From contig CANFUB010000158.1 of the NCBI GenBank assembly GCA_947450015.1, positions 1 to 6,378 on the forward strand: a stretch of 6,378 bases of DNA. The letters are read 5' to 3'. Origin of the DNA: Bacteroidota bacterium. GTDB taxonomy: Bacteria; Bacteroidota; Bacteroidia; NS11-12g; UBA955. Every line of letters starts with the position of its first letter. Positions within the stretch are counted from its first letter, which is position 1. The notes below the pieces were generated by a model that made no database searches, was not told the origin of the DNA, and worked only from the letters and a program-made list of their open reading frames with translations. Positions 1 through 6,378 of this stretch are shown one piece after another. The translations under genes and the position numbers were made by a program.

Positions 1-1983
1 CAAACGAGCGGCCTCCATAAATTCCATTTCTTTTGCTGCACGGTGCATGGCCTTTTCCGTTTCTTTAATGGCTTTTTCCAATTCCTTTTTGGTCATGTAA
101 GCAAACACAGGATCAGCTGCCAAGTTCATACTCTCAGGCTCAGAATAGAAACGCGGTTCTTCAATAAAGCGTGCATCGGCCACACTCGTTTGTTTCATTA
201 TCTCGTCTTTAGATTTAGTAACAGTAGTAGGTGTAATACCATGCTCGGTGTTGTAGGCAATCTGTTTCTCTCTTCTTCTATCGGTTTCCTCTATGGTTTT
301 GCGCATGCTCTCCGTCATTTTATCAGCATACATAATCACCTTACCTCTTTCGTTACGCGCGGCTCTACCTATCGTTTGCACCATGCTTGTAACACTGCGT
401 AAGAAACCTTCCTTATCGGCATCTAAAATACAAACCAAACTCACCTCTGGTAAATCCAATCCTTCTCTCAATAAGTTGATACCTATGAGCACATCAATAT
501 TGCCTAATCGCAAATCTCTTAGTATCTCTACCCTATCCAAGGTTTTAACCTCGCTGTGTATATACTGACAGCGAATGCCCAAGCGGGCCATGTATTTGGC
601 CAACTCTTCGCTCATGCGTTTGGTCAAGGTGGTCACCAAAACCCTATCACCCATTTTTACACGCTCTTCTACTTCATCTAATAAATCGTCTACCTGGTTC
701 ACGCAAGGCCTCACTTCGATGACAGGATCCAATAGGCCTGTCGGCCTAATCACCTGTTCCACTACCACACCTTCCGATTGGCGGATTTCGTAATCGGCTG
801 GGGTTGCTGTTACATAAATCACTTGATCAATCAAAGCTTCGAACTCCTCGAACTTTAAAGGTCGATTGTCCATAGCAGCAGGCAATCTGAAGCCATAATC
901 CACTAGGTTTATTTTTCTTGCGCGGTCGCCACCATACATGGCCCTTACTTGCGGCATGCTCACGTGACTTTCATCTACCACCGTCAAAAAATCTTTCGGG
1001 AAATAATCCAATAAACAGAAGGGTCTATCACCAGGATTTCTTCTGTCCATATACCGACTGTAATTCTCGATACCACTGCAATAACCCAACTCGCGCATCA
1101 TCTCTAAATCGAAGTTCACCCTTTCTTCCAAACGCTTTGCCTCCAAGGGTTTGCCATGGTCTTGAAAGAATTTTATTTGCCCCACCAAATCATCTTGTAT
1201 TTCATGAATGGCCGCATTCAAGCGCTCGCGTGGCGATACATAAATATTAGCAGGGTAGATAGCAATATCATCCAATGATTCTATGAGATGTCCAGTCGAT
1301 GGTTCGAAAGATTGTATTTCGTCAATCTCATTCCCAAAAAAAGAAATGCGATAACCAAAATCATTGTAGGCCAAATACACATCAACCACATCACCTTTCA
1401 CACGGAAATTACCGCGTTTAAAATCCGCTGTAGTTCTGCTGTACAAGCTATTCACCAAGGCATGTAAGAAATTATTGCGTGCAATTTTTTGTCCTTTACT
1501 TACCCTAATAATACTGTCTTCATAATCACCTGGATTACCAGCACCGTAAATACAACTTACCGAAGCCACTACAATCACATCTCTTCTACCACTCAACAAA
1601 GAGGTAATGGTTTTCAAACGCATCTTCTCAATTTCTTCATTGATATTTAAATCTTTTTCAATGTATGTGTTGGTGGTGGGCAAGAAAGCTTCAGGCTGAT
1701 AATAATCGTAATAACTCACGAAATACTCTACCGCATTTTGCGGAAAAAATTGTTGAAACTCGCTGTAGAGCTGAGCCACCAAAGTTTTATTATGACTTAA
1801 AACCAAAGTTGGTTTTTGTACTTGTTGGATAACATTGGCAATGGTAAAGGTTTTACCACTTCCAGTAACCCCCAATAAAGTTTGGGCATGGGTGCCTTCA
1901 TTCAAGCCTTGTACAAGCTGTTTGATGGCGGTTGGTTGGTCGCCAGTCGGCTGAAAAGGCGATATTAATTCAAATTTTGGCAA
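1..1983 (-). CDS. uvrB: UvrABC excinuclease subunit B (UvrB), 3' end cut off by window edge
   Basis: UvrB is the DNA-damage-verifying helicase of nucleotide excision repair. It is loaded by UvrA at lesions and then recruits UvrC for incision. I translated 661 uninterrupted codons by hand. Visible motifs are the N-terminal PTGDQP (residues 12-17), Walker A GVTGSGKT (38-45), the aromatic beta-hairpin YYDYYQPEA (91-99), the UvrA-binding domain (about 150-250), the DESH Walker B (337-340), TATP (394-397), and helicase motif VI QTIGRAARN (536-544) with both arginines. The start of the C-terminal UVR motif (about 635 onward) reaches the window edge. The family usually has about 670-680 residues, so only some 10-20 are missing. 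No ATG exists in this frame between the upstream in-frame TAG and the conserved start. TTG at 1981-1983 gives MPKFELISPFQP, matching the usual UvrB N-terminus, so I chose it. All key residues are intact. Confidence 0.97.
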   Translation of the reverse strand, partial: MPKFELISPFQPTGDQPTAIKQLVQGLNEGTHAQTLLGVTGSGKTFTIANVIQQVQKPTLVLSHNKTLVAQLYSEFQQFFPQNAVEYFVSYYDYYQPEAFLPTTNTYIEKDLNINEEIEKMRLKTITSLLSGRRDVIVVASVSCIYGAGNPGDYEDSIIRVSKGQKIARNNFLHALVNSLYSRTTADFKRGNFRVKGDVVDVYLAYNDFGYRISFFGNEIDEIQSFEPSTGHLIESLDDIAIYPANIYVSPRERLNAAIHEIQDDLVGQIKFFQDHGKPLEAKRLEERVNFDLEMMRELGYCSGIENYSRYMDRRNPGDRPFCLLDYFPKDFLTVVDESHVSMPQVRAMYGGDRARKINLVDYGFRLPAAMDNRPLKFEEFEALIDQVIYVTATPADYEIRQSEGVVVEQVIRPTGLLDPVIEVRPCVNQVDDLLDEVEERVKMGDRVLVTTLTKRMSEELAKYMARLGIRCQYIHSEVKTLDRVEILRDLRLGNIDVLIGINLLREGLDLPEVSLVCILDADKEGFLRSVTSMVQTIGRAARNERGKVIMYADKMTESMRKTIEETDRRREKQIAYNTEHGITPTTVTKSKDEIMKQTSVADARFIEEPRFYSEPESMNLAADPVFAYMTKKELEKAIKETEKAMHRAAKEMEFMEAARL

Positions 1984-2001
1984 GAATTTGCGAAGATACT
2001 G

Positions 2002-2009
2002 AAAATATA
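2002..2009 (-). promoter_or_regulatory. weak candidate -7 promoter element for uvrB
   Basis: On the minus strand this reads TATATTTT, one base from the Bacteroidota -7 consensus TAnnTTTG. It lies 18 bases before the proposed TTG start of uvrB, similar to the spacing of the two better candidates elsewhere in the window. The nearest upstream TTTG is about 25 bases away, longer than the usual spacing of about 19, so the -33 element is poor. No Shine-Dalgarno sequence is seen before the TTG, which is normal for this phylum. In AT-rich sequence this may be chance. Confidence 0.25.
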
Positions 2010-2049
2010 GAATGTATGTACCTGAAATAAGAAACAAAAAGGGAGAAAT

Positions 2050-2071
2050 CGACTAATAAACCGACCAATCG
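2050..2071 (-). terminator. weak terminator-like hairpin after the dehydrogenase gene
   Basis: Read on the minus strand, bases 2071-2064 can pair with 2057-2050 to give an 8-base-pair stem around a six-base loop, starting just after the stop codon of the dehydrogenase gene. Three of the eight pairs are G-U wobbles and only two are G-C, so the stem is weak. The following transcript is U-rich, but its best U-run (2036-2040) lies about nine bases beyond the stem. It may end the ybjQ-like/dehydrogenase transcript, or be chance. Without it uvrB could be read through from upstream. Confidence 0.25.
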
Positions 2072-2073
2072 TA

Positions 2074-3282
2074 TTATTCGTTTACGATGGTATAAACAGA
2101 GCCACTTTTTTCAAATGGACCGGTTGATTTCTGCGTCAAAAGATACAACTCACCAGCCGCGTCTTCACCAAAGCTATTAATGTTTTCTTTGAAATCATTG
2201 TCTTGTTTATCGGTGATCATTAGGCCTTTCAAAGTCCAATTTTTTGCAGCCCCTTCTAAATAAAAAAGCTTGCCAGTCCAGTCAGCAAAAATATACTTTC
2301 CTTGTAGTGAAGGAATCTTTTTTCCATTGTATACATAACCGCCTGTTACACATATGCCATCGCTGTGGCTATACTCTGCAATTGGTAATTCTAAGTTTTG
2401 CGTATTGCATAAGCGTTCAGGATTAAAACAGTGCTTAGCCTCCATAATGCGCCAACCATAATTTTTTCCTTTTTCAATAATGTCTACCTCTTCCCATTGG
2501 TTCTGACCGACATCCGCACAAAACAAAAATCCACTGACCTTATCAAAAGAAAATCGCCAAGGATTGCGAACACCATATGCCCAAATTTCAGGCTTCACCT
2601 TTTTATCAGTAACAAATGGATTGTCAGGAGGAATTTTATAGGCTGAATCTGTATTCACATCAATGCGCAAAATCTTTCCTAACAGCGATTGTAAATTCTG
2701 TCCATTGCCAATGGTACCATGTTCGTCGTTGGCACCACCGCCATCGCCCGAGCCAATGTACAAATACCCATCAGGACCGAAGGCCAATTGCCCTCCGTTG
2801 TGATTGCTTTCAGGTTGTTGTATCTCCATCACCACCCTACCCGATGTAACATCAGCCACATCAGGATTGGCCGAAACTTTATATTCAGCAATGATACTTT
2901 TATGATCGAATTTTTTACTTGAATCAGCAGCACTGTAATAAATATAAAATTTACCGTTGTTTTTATAATCGGGATGAAATGCCAAGCCCAATAAACCCTT
3001 CTCAGAGTAGTTTTTATTGATGTCATCCAAAAGGGTATTGATGTCTAAAAAAGGAGTAGCTAGCAATTGACCCTCTTTGATAATTTTTATTAGTCCTGTT
3101 TGCTCACAAATAAACAAGCGACCGCTGCCGTCATTCGGGCAATCCATGGAAACTGGACCCGTTAAACCACCAACTACTTGCTTGATTTTTATTTGTGCTT
3201 TTCCCACTGGCACTTTCGGTGCATTTGAACATGCACAAAAAATGAAAATAAAAAAAATGAAATACAAATATTTGAAATTCAT
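2074..3282 (-). CDS. PQQ-dependent sugar (aldose/glucose-sorbosone) dehydrogenase family lipoprotein
   Basis: This 402-residue protein belongs to the glucose/sorbosone dehydrogenase family: six-bladed beta-propellers such as YliI/Asd and soluble glucose dehydrogenase. These oxidise sugar aldehyde/hemiacetal groups using bound PQQ and calcium. The N-terminus is a lipoprotein signal: a hydrophobic stretch (4-15), then FCAC with the probable lipidated Cys18. It should therefore sit outside the cytoplasmic membrane. Family signatures are KGLLGLAFHPDY (95-106), NHNGGQLAFGPDG (160-172) with the probable catalytic base His161, the glycine/acid-rich GSGDGGGAND loop (177-186), LLGKILRIDV (200-209), YGVRNPWRFSFD (236-247) with Arg239, DVGQNQWEE (257-265) and NYGWR (274-278). 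The length fits a complete member. The YbjQ-like gene ends 14 bases upstream, suggesting one transcript. The true substrate cannot be read from sequence, and a non-PQQ propeller role is possible. Confidence 0.9.
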   Translation of the reverse strand: MNFKYLYFIFFIFIFCACSNAPKVPVGKAQIKIKQVVGGLTGPVSMDCPNDGSGRLFICEQTGLIKIIKEGQLLATPFLDINTLLDDINKNYSEKGLLGLAFHPDYKNNGKFYIYYSAADSSKKFDHKSIIAEYKVSANPDVADVTSGRVVMEIQQPESNHNGGQLAFGPDGYLYIGSGDGGGANDEHGTIGNGQNLQSLLGKILRIDVNTDSAYKIPPDNPFVTDKKVKPEIWAYGVRNPWRFSFDKVSGFLFCADVGQNQWEEVDIIEKGKNYGWRIMEAKHCFNPERLCNTQNLELPIAEYSHSDGICVTGGYVYNGKKIPSLQGKYIFADWTGKLFYLEGAAKNWTLKGLMITDKQDNDFKENINSFGEDAAGELYLLTQKSTGPFEKSGSVYTIVNE

Positions 3283-3296
3283 ATTTATAGGTAAAA

Positions 3297-3632
3297 TTAG
3301 TTGATTTTCTCTACCACTACTGCAGTGCCATAGGCTAATACTTCTGTTAAGCCACTCATCACTTCATTGGCATCATAACGCATGTTGATAATGGCATTAG
3401 CACCCATTGTTTTCGCATGTGCTACCATCAATTGATAAGCTTCTTCTCTTGCCTTTTCACAAAGCTCGGTATAGATAGAACTTTTACCACCAAAGATGGT
3501 CATAAAGCCACCTGCCATATTGCCCAAAATACTGCGTGAACGCACGGTAATACCACGCACTAAACCCAATTGTTCTGTCACTTTGTAACCTTCTAAAGAA
3601 GTACTAGTTGTAATTAATGTTAAATTGTTCAT
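3297..3632 (-). CDS. YbjQ / UPF0145 family small protein
   Basis: This 111-residue protein matches the YbjQ (UPF0145, 'putative heavy-metal-binding') family, whose members form small ring-like oligomers; the biochemical role is not firmly known. Visible features are the N-terminal strand TTSTSLEGYKV (8-18), the segment GLVRGITVRSRS (23-34), the GGKSSIY turn (48-54), a long helix (about 51-76), the signature MGANAIINMRYD (76-87) and a closing strand YGTAVVVEK (101-109). The length is normal for the family and there is no signal peptide, so it is probably cytoplasmic. The start is the ATG at 3630-3632; a good -7 promoter element lies 14 bases upstream and there is no Shine-Dalgarno. It is the first gene of a probable two-gene unit with the dehydrogenase lipoprotein and diverges from the SGNH hydrolase gene. 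'Metal-binding' is a family label; I see no clear metal-ligand cluster here. Confidence 0.93.
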   Translation of the reverse strand: MNNLTLITTSTSLEGYKVTEQLGLVRGITVRSRSILGNMAGGFMTIFGGKSSIYTELCEKAREEAYQLMVAHAKTMGANAIINMRYDANEVMSGLTEVLAYGTAVVVEKIN

Positions 3633-3646
3633 ATTGATTTTTCATA

Positions 3647-3654
3647 CAAATCTA
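3647..3654 (-). promoter_or_regulatory. candidate -7 promoter element of the YbjQ-like gene
   Basis: The minus strand reads TAGATTTG, an exact match to the Bacteroidota -7 consensus TAnnTTTG, ending 14 bases before the ATG of the YbjQ-like gene. Two TTTG motifs lie upstream, but at about 15 and 24 bases rather than the usual 19 or so, so the -33 element is uncertain. The site would drive the YbjQ-like and dehydrogenase genes together and give a very short 5' leader. Confidence 0.4.
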
Positions 3655-3723
3655 AACTATTTCTCGTATCAAAAATTTCAAAGATTAGTTGAAAAATTAA
3701 AATGGGAAGCCAAAAAATTAAAA

Positions 3724-3731
3724 TACTTTTG
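3724..3731 (+). promoter_or_regulatory. candidate -7 promoter element of the SGNH hydrolase gene
   Basis: The plus strand reads TACTTTTG, an exact match to the Bacteroidota -7 consensus TAnnTTTG, ending 21 bases before the ATG of the hydrolase. At the expected -33 position (3701-3704) the sequence is AATG, only a partial match to TTTG. The leader between this site and the ATG shows no Shine-Dalgarno. Together with the facing element at 3647-3654 it makes 3633-3752 a compact divergent promoter region. Confidence 0.45.
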
Positions 3732-3752
3732 TCCTTTTAACAGCAATACTTC

Positions 3753-4469
3753 ATGACTAAAGCAATCATATACACCTCCTTCATCATTAACATCATTTTG
3801 ATAGGATGTGCTACTTACATCATTAGAAAAAAAGGTGGTTTGCGTTTTATTAAAAATAAGTTAAGCATTCAACAAGTGCACGAAGACCATGGTTTCGGTC
3901 CTTATTACGAGCAACGTAAAAGTTTGTTCAAAACACTTCCGCAAGATTCAACAGATATTTTATTCATTGGACATAGCCTAATAGATGGTTGCGAATGGTC
4001 TGAACTTTTGGAAAACAATCACATAAAAAACCGCGGCATCAATGGCGAAATTATCAAAGGTGTTTTAACCCGCATTGATGAGATTACACAAGTAGCACCT
4101 AGAAAAATATTCTTAAAAATTGGCACCAACGATATGGACCATGGCATTAAAGCACAGGAAATGCTCCAAAACTATGAACGCATCATCCTATTTATTCGCC
4201 AAAAATGCCCGAAAACAGAACTCTATCTGATAAGTATGTTGCCTGTCTTCCAGCACGACAGAGATAAGGTCCATTCGATTCCTGAAGATTTCAATGCTGG
4301 TTTAATGGTATTGGCTCAAAAACACAAAGCCCACTATGTCGACCTGTACCATCCCTTATTGGATGAAAATGGAAACTTAAAAGAAAGTTACAGCAACGAC
4401 GGCTGGCATTTAATGGGCGAAGGTTATCTAAAAGTCAAAGCGGTACTTTTGCCATTGGTAAATGATTAA
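3753..4469 (+). CDS. membrane-tethered SGNH/GDSL-type hydrolase
   Basis: This 238-residue protein carries the four conserved blocks of the SGNH (GDSL) hydrolase superfamily: esterases, acetyl-esterases and lipases acting on lipids or acylated sugars. Block I is ILFIGHSLIDG (69-79) with the presumed nucleophile Ser75; block II is NRGINGE (93-99) with Gly95; block III is KIGTNDM (122-128) with Asn126; block V is NDGWHL (215-220) with Asp216 and His219. The usual GDS of block I is GHS here. The N-terminus is hydrophobic (about 4-24) and followed by RKK (25-27), so it is probably a membrane anchor. LIGC (16-19) could also be a lipobox, but the hydrophobic run continues past the Cys. The start follows from the -7 element 21 bases upstream. 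It is the only plus-strand gene and converges on the T9SS cargo gene. The substrate cannot be told from sequence. Confidence 0.88.
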   Translation: MTKAIIYTSFIINIILIGCATYIIRKKGGLRFIKNKLSIQQVHEDHGFGPYYEQRKSLFKTLPQDSTDILFIGHSLIDGCEWSELLENNHIKNRGINGEIIKGVLTRIDEITQVAPRKIFLKIGTNDMDHGIKAQEMLQNYERIILFIRQKCPKTELYLISMLPVFQHDRDKVHSIPEDFNAGLMVLAQKHKAHYVDLYHPLLDENGNLKESYSNDGWHLMGEGYLKVKAVLLPLVND

Positions 4470-4490
4470 TCTAGCCTAAAACACAACCGT
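4470..4490. other. convergent intergenic gap without a visible terminator
   Basis: These 21 bases separate the stop codons of the plus-strand hydrolase gene and the minus-strand T9SS cargo gene. I see no stem-loop or T-run of terminator type on either strand, so the two transcripts may overlap at their 3' ends. Confidence 0.5.
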
Positions 4491-5693
4491 TTATTTCTGT
4501 ATCAGTACCTTTTGCGTTACACCATTCACATCGATAGTGTATACGCCTGCGCTCAAATGGCTAATGTCTAAATTAGTTGAGACATTGTTAATTTTATACG
4601 TAATAACGCAGGTACCTATTGCATTGTATAATTTCAAAACACCTGTTCCTGTTTTAGTTTCTATCACCAATTCATTGCACCATTGGTAAATTAATAATTT
4701 GCTAGGTGGCAAGAACCTAATTTTCCTATAACCTGCAAACCATTGTTGAACCTCAACACGCCTAAAACTCGCTGAGGTAAAATATTTTTCATTGCTTACA
4801 TACAATTGTTGTCCTCTAAATGCACTAGCCTCAAACTGCCCAAATGATAAGGCATTTCCCAAATCAATTCTACGTTTATTGCCACTAAAAAAATACCCTG
4901 TTTGAAAATCGTATAAAAGCCAAATAAAACATCCTCCAACGGTCTTGCTATAACCTCCTAAAATTATTCTATCGCCTTTCGAATTCGTACAGGCCGAAGT
5001 TACTAAGCCACCTGCATCAAGGGTTTCTCTTGGTGTAAGACTGTAATTACCAGGCAAACTAGGCATCACATAATGGCGTGTTTTGCCATCCACCCAATCT
5101 TTACTAAATAAATGTAAACTATCATGCCAAATACACATGGCTTCAATATCATAATTGTGATTTTGATTGGCCGAAACAAAACTGGTTTGATCCGCTAAAT
5201 TAAACTGAAGCTCTTCGGCATTTACAGAGTCACTTTTTTGAGAAAAAATTATTTGTGATTTTTGTATGCGATATACTTTTAAATCTTTGCGGGTCCCATC
5301 GTTGTTGCCAAATTCTCCAATATAAATATACTGCGAATCTTGGGTCATTTCTTCCCAATCAATATTGGTTTTATTTTTAATAAAAGTGCGGTGAACAATG
5401 GCACCCGTGATACTATCAAATGCGTAAATCGCAGGTTCATTGCCACTGTCATTCAATGTCCAAAACCAATTGTTGTAATAAATCAAGCCACTCGTTTCTA
5501 TAAGACTGTCGCTCAATTTAGAACACACAACCTTGGTTGAATAAGAAGTCGAAGGATAGGTGCAAGAGCCGTCATTAATTTTAGCAGACGAATCATAATT
5601 ATTTGCTAAAATATCTGTGCACCCTCTTTTTTGCGCTTCAATTTGTTGAAGACCTATGCAAAGACATACAACTAAAAAAAAAGTAGTTTTCAT
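4491..5693 (-). CDS. secreted protein with T9SS type A C-terminal sorting domain, function unknown
   Basis: This 400-residue protein looks exported and then secreted by the type IX system. It has a Sec signal peptide (1-20, likely cleaved after IEA), followed by a short cysteine motif GCTDILANNYD...DGSC (24-44) of the GC-D-A-NYD-DGSC type common in surface and secreted proteins of Bacteroidota. A central region (about 55-325) has repeated strand-like segments, such as ETSGLIYYNNWFWTLNDSG (66-84) and YIYIGEFGNNDGTRKDL (122-138), and may be a beta-propeller. The C-terminal 75 or so residues end in LDISHLSAGVYTIDVNG...VLIQK, the typical type A sorting tail (Por_Secre_tail), though the usual PNP at the start of that tail is not seen. 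I do not recognise the central region and assign no activity. The ATG lies three bases after the menC stop, so it is probably translated from the menC transcript. Confidence 0.85.
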   Translation of the reverse strand: MKTTFFLVVCLCIGLQQIEAQKRGCTDILANNYDSSAKINDGSCTYPSTSYSTKVVCSKLSDSLIETSGLIYYNNWFWTLNDSGNEPAIYAFDSITGAIVHRTFIKNKTNIDWEEMTQDSQYIYIGEFGNNDGTRKDLKVYRIQKSQIIFSQKSDSVNAEELQFNLADQTSFVSANQNHNYDIEAMCIWHDSLHLFSKDWVDGKTRHYVMPSLPGNYSLTPRETLDAGGLVTSACTNSKGDRIILGGYSKTVGGCFIWLLYDFQTGYFFSGNKRRIDLGNALSFGQFEASAFRGQQLYVSNEKYFTSASFRRVEVQQWFAGYRKIRFLPPSKLLIYQWCNELVIETKTGTGVLKLYNAIGTCVITYKINNVSTNLDISHLSAGVYTIDVNGVTQKVLIQK

Positions 5694-5696
5694 ATT

Positions 5697-6378
5697 TTAT
5701 CCTGCTATATTTTGTGCATCGGGTGAAACCAAATCATCCGATACTTCATTTCCCATGTCACGCCAAAGATACCCATTTTCAATATTGGTATAAGGGGGCA
5801 TATTATTAATATATAAATGACCTGTCCCTAGTCCCTGATGTACTTTAGGGTTAAAATTAGCAGTGTATTGCGCTATTGCATTTAAACCAATATTGCCTTC
5901 CAAAGCAGAGGTAATCCACCACTGAATACCCAATTCCTCGGCTACCTTTATCCATTTTTCACATTGTACAAATCCGCCCACCAAATTCGGTTTTAAAACA
6001 ATGTAATGGGGTTTAACTTTAGACAACAATTGTCTAAATTCATCTTCGCTACTATAACCTATCAATTCTTCGTCTAATGCAATGGGCACAGGCGATTGAT
6101 CGCATAAAAGTGCCATGGCTTTTAACTGCCCTTTCTTAATAGGTTGTTCAATGCTATGCAAATTAAATGGCTTCAAGGCTTCTAACTTTTCCATTGCATT
6201 TTCTGGTGTAAATGCACCATTGGCATCTACCCTTAAAATTAATTTGTCACCACCTTTTTGTTCACGTATAAATTGCAACAAACCACATTCTTTTTCAAAA
6301 TCAAGCGCTCCAATTTTTAACTTTATACATTCAAATCCCTTCTCAATTTTTTCGAGCACCTCGTCCTTCATGGCTTCG
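5697..6378 (-). CDS. menC: o-succinylbenzoate synthase (MenC), 5' end cut off by window edge
   Basis: This is the C-terminal part of an enolase-superfamily enzyme, best matched to MenC, which dehydrates SHCHC to o-succinylbenzoate in menaquinone synthesis in the cytoplasm. Counting from the Met encoded at 6369-6371, visible residues are the KLK motif (17-19, Lys19 catalytic), metal ligands in RVDAN (Asp49), IEQP (Glu75) and LDEE (Asp100), the second catalytic lysine in LKPNLVGG (Lys127), and ITSALEGNIGLNAIAQ (153-168). That Met is internal: the frame stays open to the window edge, and a normal MenC of about 340-370 residues would have roughly 120-140 more residues upstream. Related dipeptide epimerases and muconate cycloisomerases share the fold, but the SALEGNIGLNAIAQ segment favours MenC. 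The gene is followed after three bases by the T9SS cargo gene on the same strand. Confidence 0.9.
   Translation of the reverse strand, partial: EAMKDEVLEKIEKGFECIKLKIGALDFEKECGLLQFIREQKGGDKLILRVDANGAFTPENAMEKLEALKPFNLHSIEQPIKKGQLKAMALLCDQSPVPIALDEELIGYSSEDEFRQLLSKVKPHYIVLKPNLVGGFVQCEKWIKVAEELGIQWWITSALEGNIGLNAIAQYTANFNPKVHQGLGTGHLYINNMPPYTNIENGYLWRDMGNEVSDDLVSPDAQNIAG

Noticed and set aside
733..748. Perfect inverted repeat TAGGCC-TGTC-GGCCTA
   Set aside because: It lies inside uvrB and encodes the conserved segment RPTGLLD, so codon constraint plus chance explains it better than an operator or terminator.
43..1250. Several open frames on the plus strand, up to 119 codons
   Set aside because: They lie antisense to uvrB, whose frame is continuous and fully conserved; their translations look like no protein family and are low in plausibility.
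2244..3304. Short open frames on both strands within the dehydrogenase gene
   Set aside because: They are shadows of the 402-codon dehydrogenase frame, which carries all expected family motifs.
5340..5540. 66-codon open frame on the plus strand
   Set aside because: It is antisense to the T9SS cargo gene, has no promoter or recognisable product, and is of a length expected by chance.
6369..6371. ATG as the start of a 224-residue protein
   Set aside because: The frame is open upstream to the window edge and the resulting protein would lack the N-terminal capping domain needed by MenC, so this Met is internal.

Overview
The window reads as an ordinary chromosomal segment of a member of the phylum Bacteroidota. 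The evidence is a C-terminal type IX secretion (T9SS) sorting tail on one protein, the TAnnTTTG-type -7 promoter elements typical of this phylum, the near absence of Shine-Dalgarno sequences, an AT-rich base composition, and a MenC of the kind seen in menaquinone-making Bacteroidota. I cannot place it below phylum with confidence.

Layout, left to right. Positions 1-1983 (minus strand) carry almost all of uvrB, the nucleotide-excision-repair helicase; its last residues lie beyond the left edge and it appears to start with TTG. A 90-base gap (1984-2073) holds a weak terminator-like hairpin and a weak promoter candidate. Positions 2074-3282 (minus) encode a lipoprotein of the glucose/sorbosone dehydrogenase (PQQ-dependent aldose dehydrogenase) beta-propeller family. 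Fourteen bases upstream of it, 3297-3632 (minus) encodes a small YbjQ/UPF0145 protein, so these two are probably co-transcribed. A 120-base divergent intergenic region (3633-3752) has a good -7 element facing each way. Positions 3753-4469 (plus, the only plus-strand gene) encode a membrane-tethered SGNH/GDSL-type hydrolase. It converges, with a 21-base gap, on 4491-5693 (minus), a secreted protein with a T9SS C-terminal tail. That gene begins three bases after the stop of menC (5697-6378, minus), whose 5' part lies beyond the right edge.

The genes do not form one obvious pathway. uvrB (DNA repair) and menC (menaquinone synthesis) are housekeeping genes. Three of the remaining products are predicted to act at or outside the cell membrane: the lipoprotein dehydrogenase, the SGNH hydrolase and the T9SS cargo. 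I found no transposon, CRISPR array, tRNA, rRNA, phage gene or recognisable defence system, and no convincing previously undescribed system. The points most worth checking are the TTG start of uvrB, the GHS variant nucleophile block in the SGNH hydrolase, the uncharacterised centre of the T9SS cargo protein and its tight coupling to menC, and the source of PQQ for the dehydrogenase.
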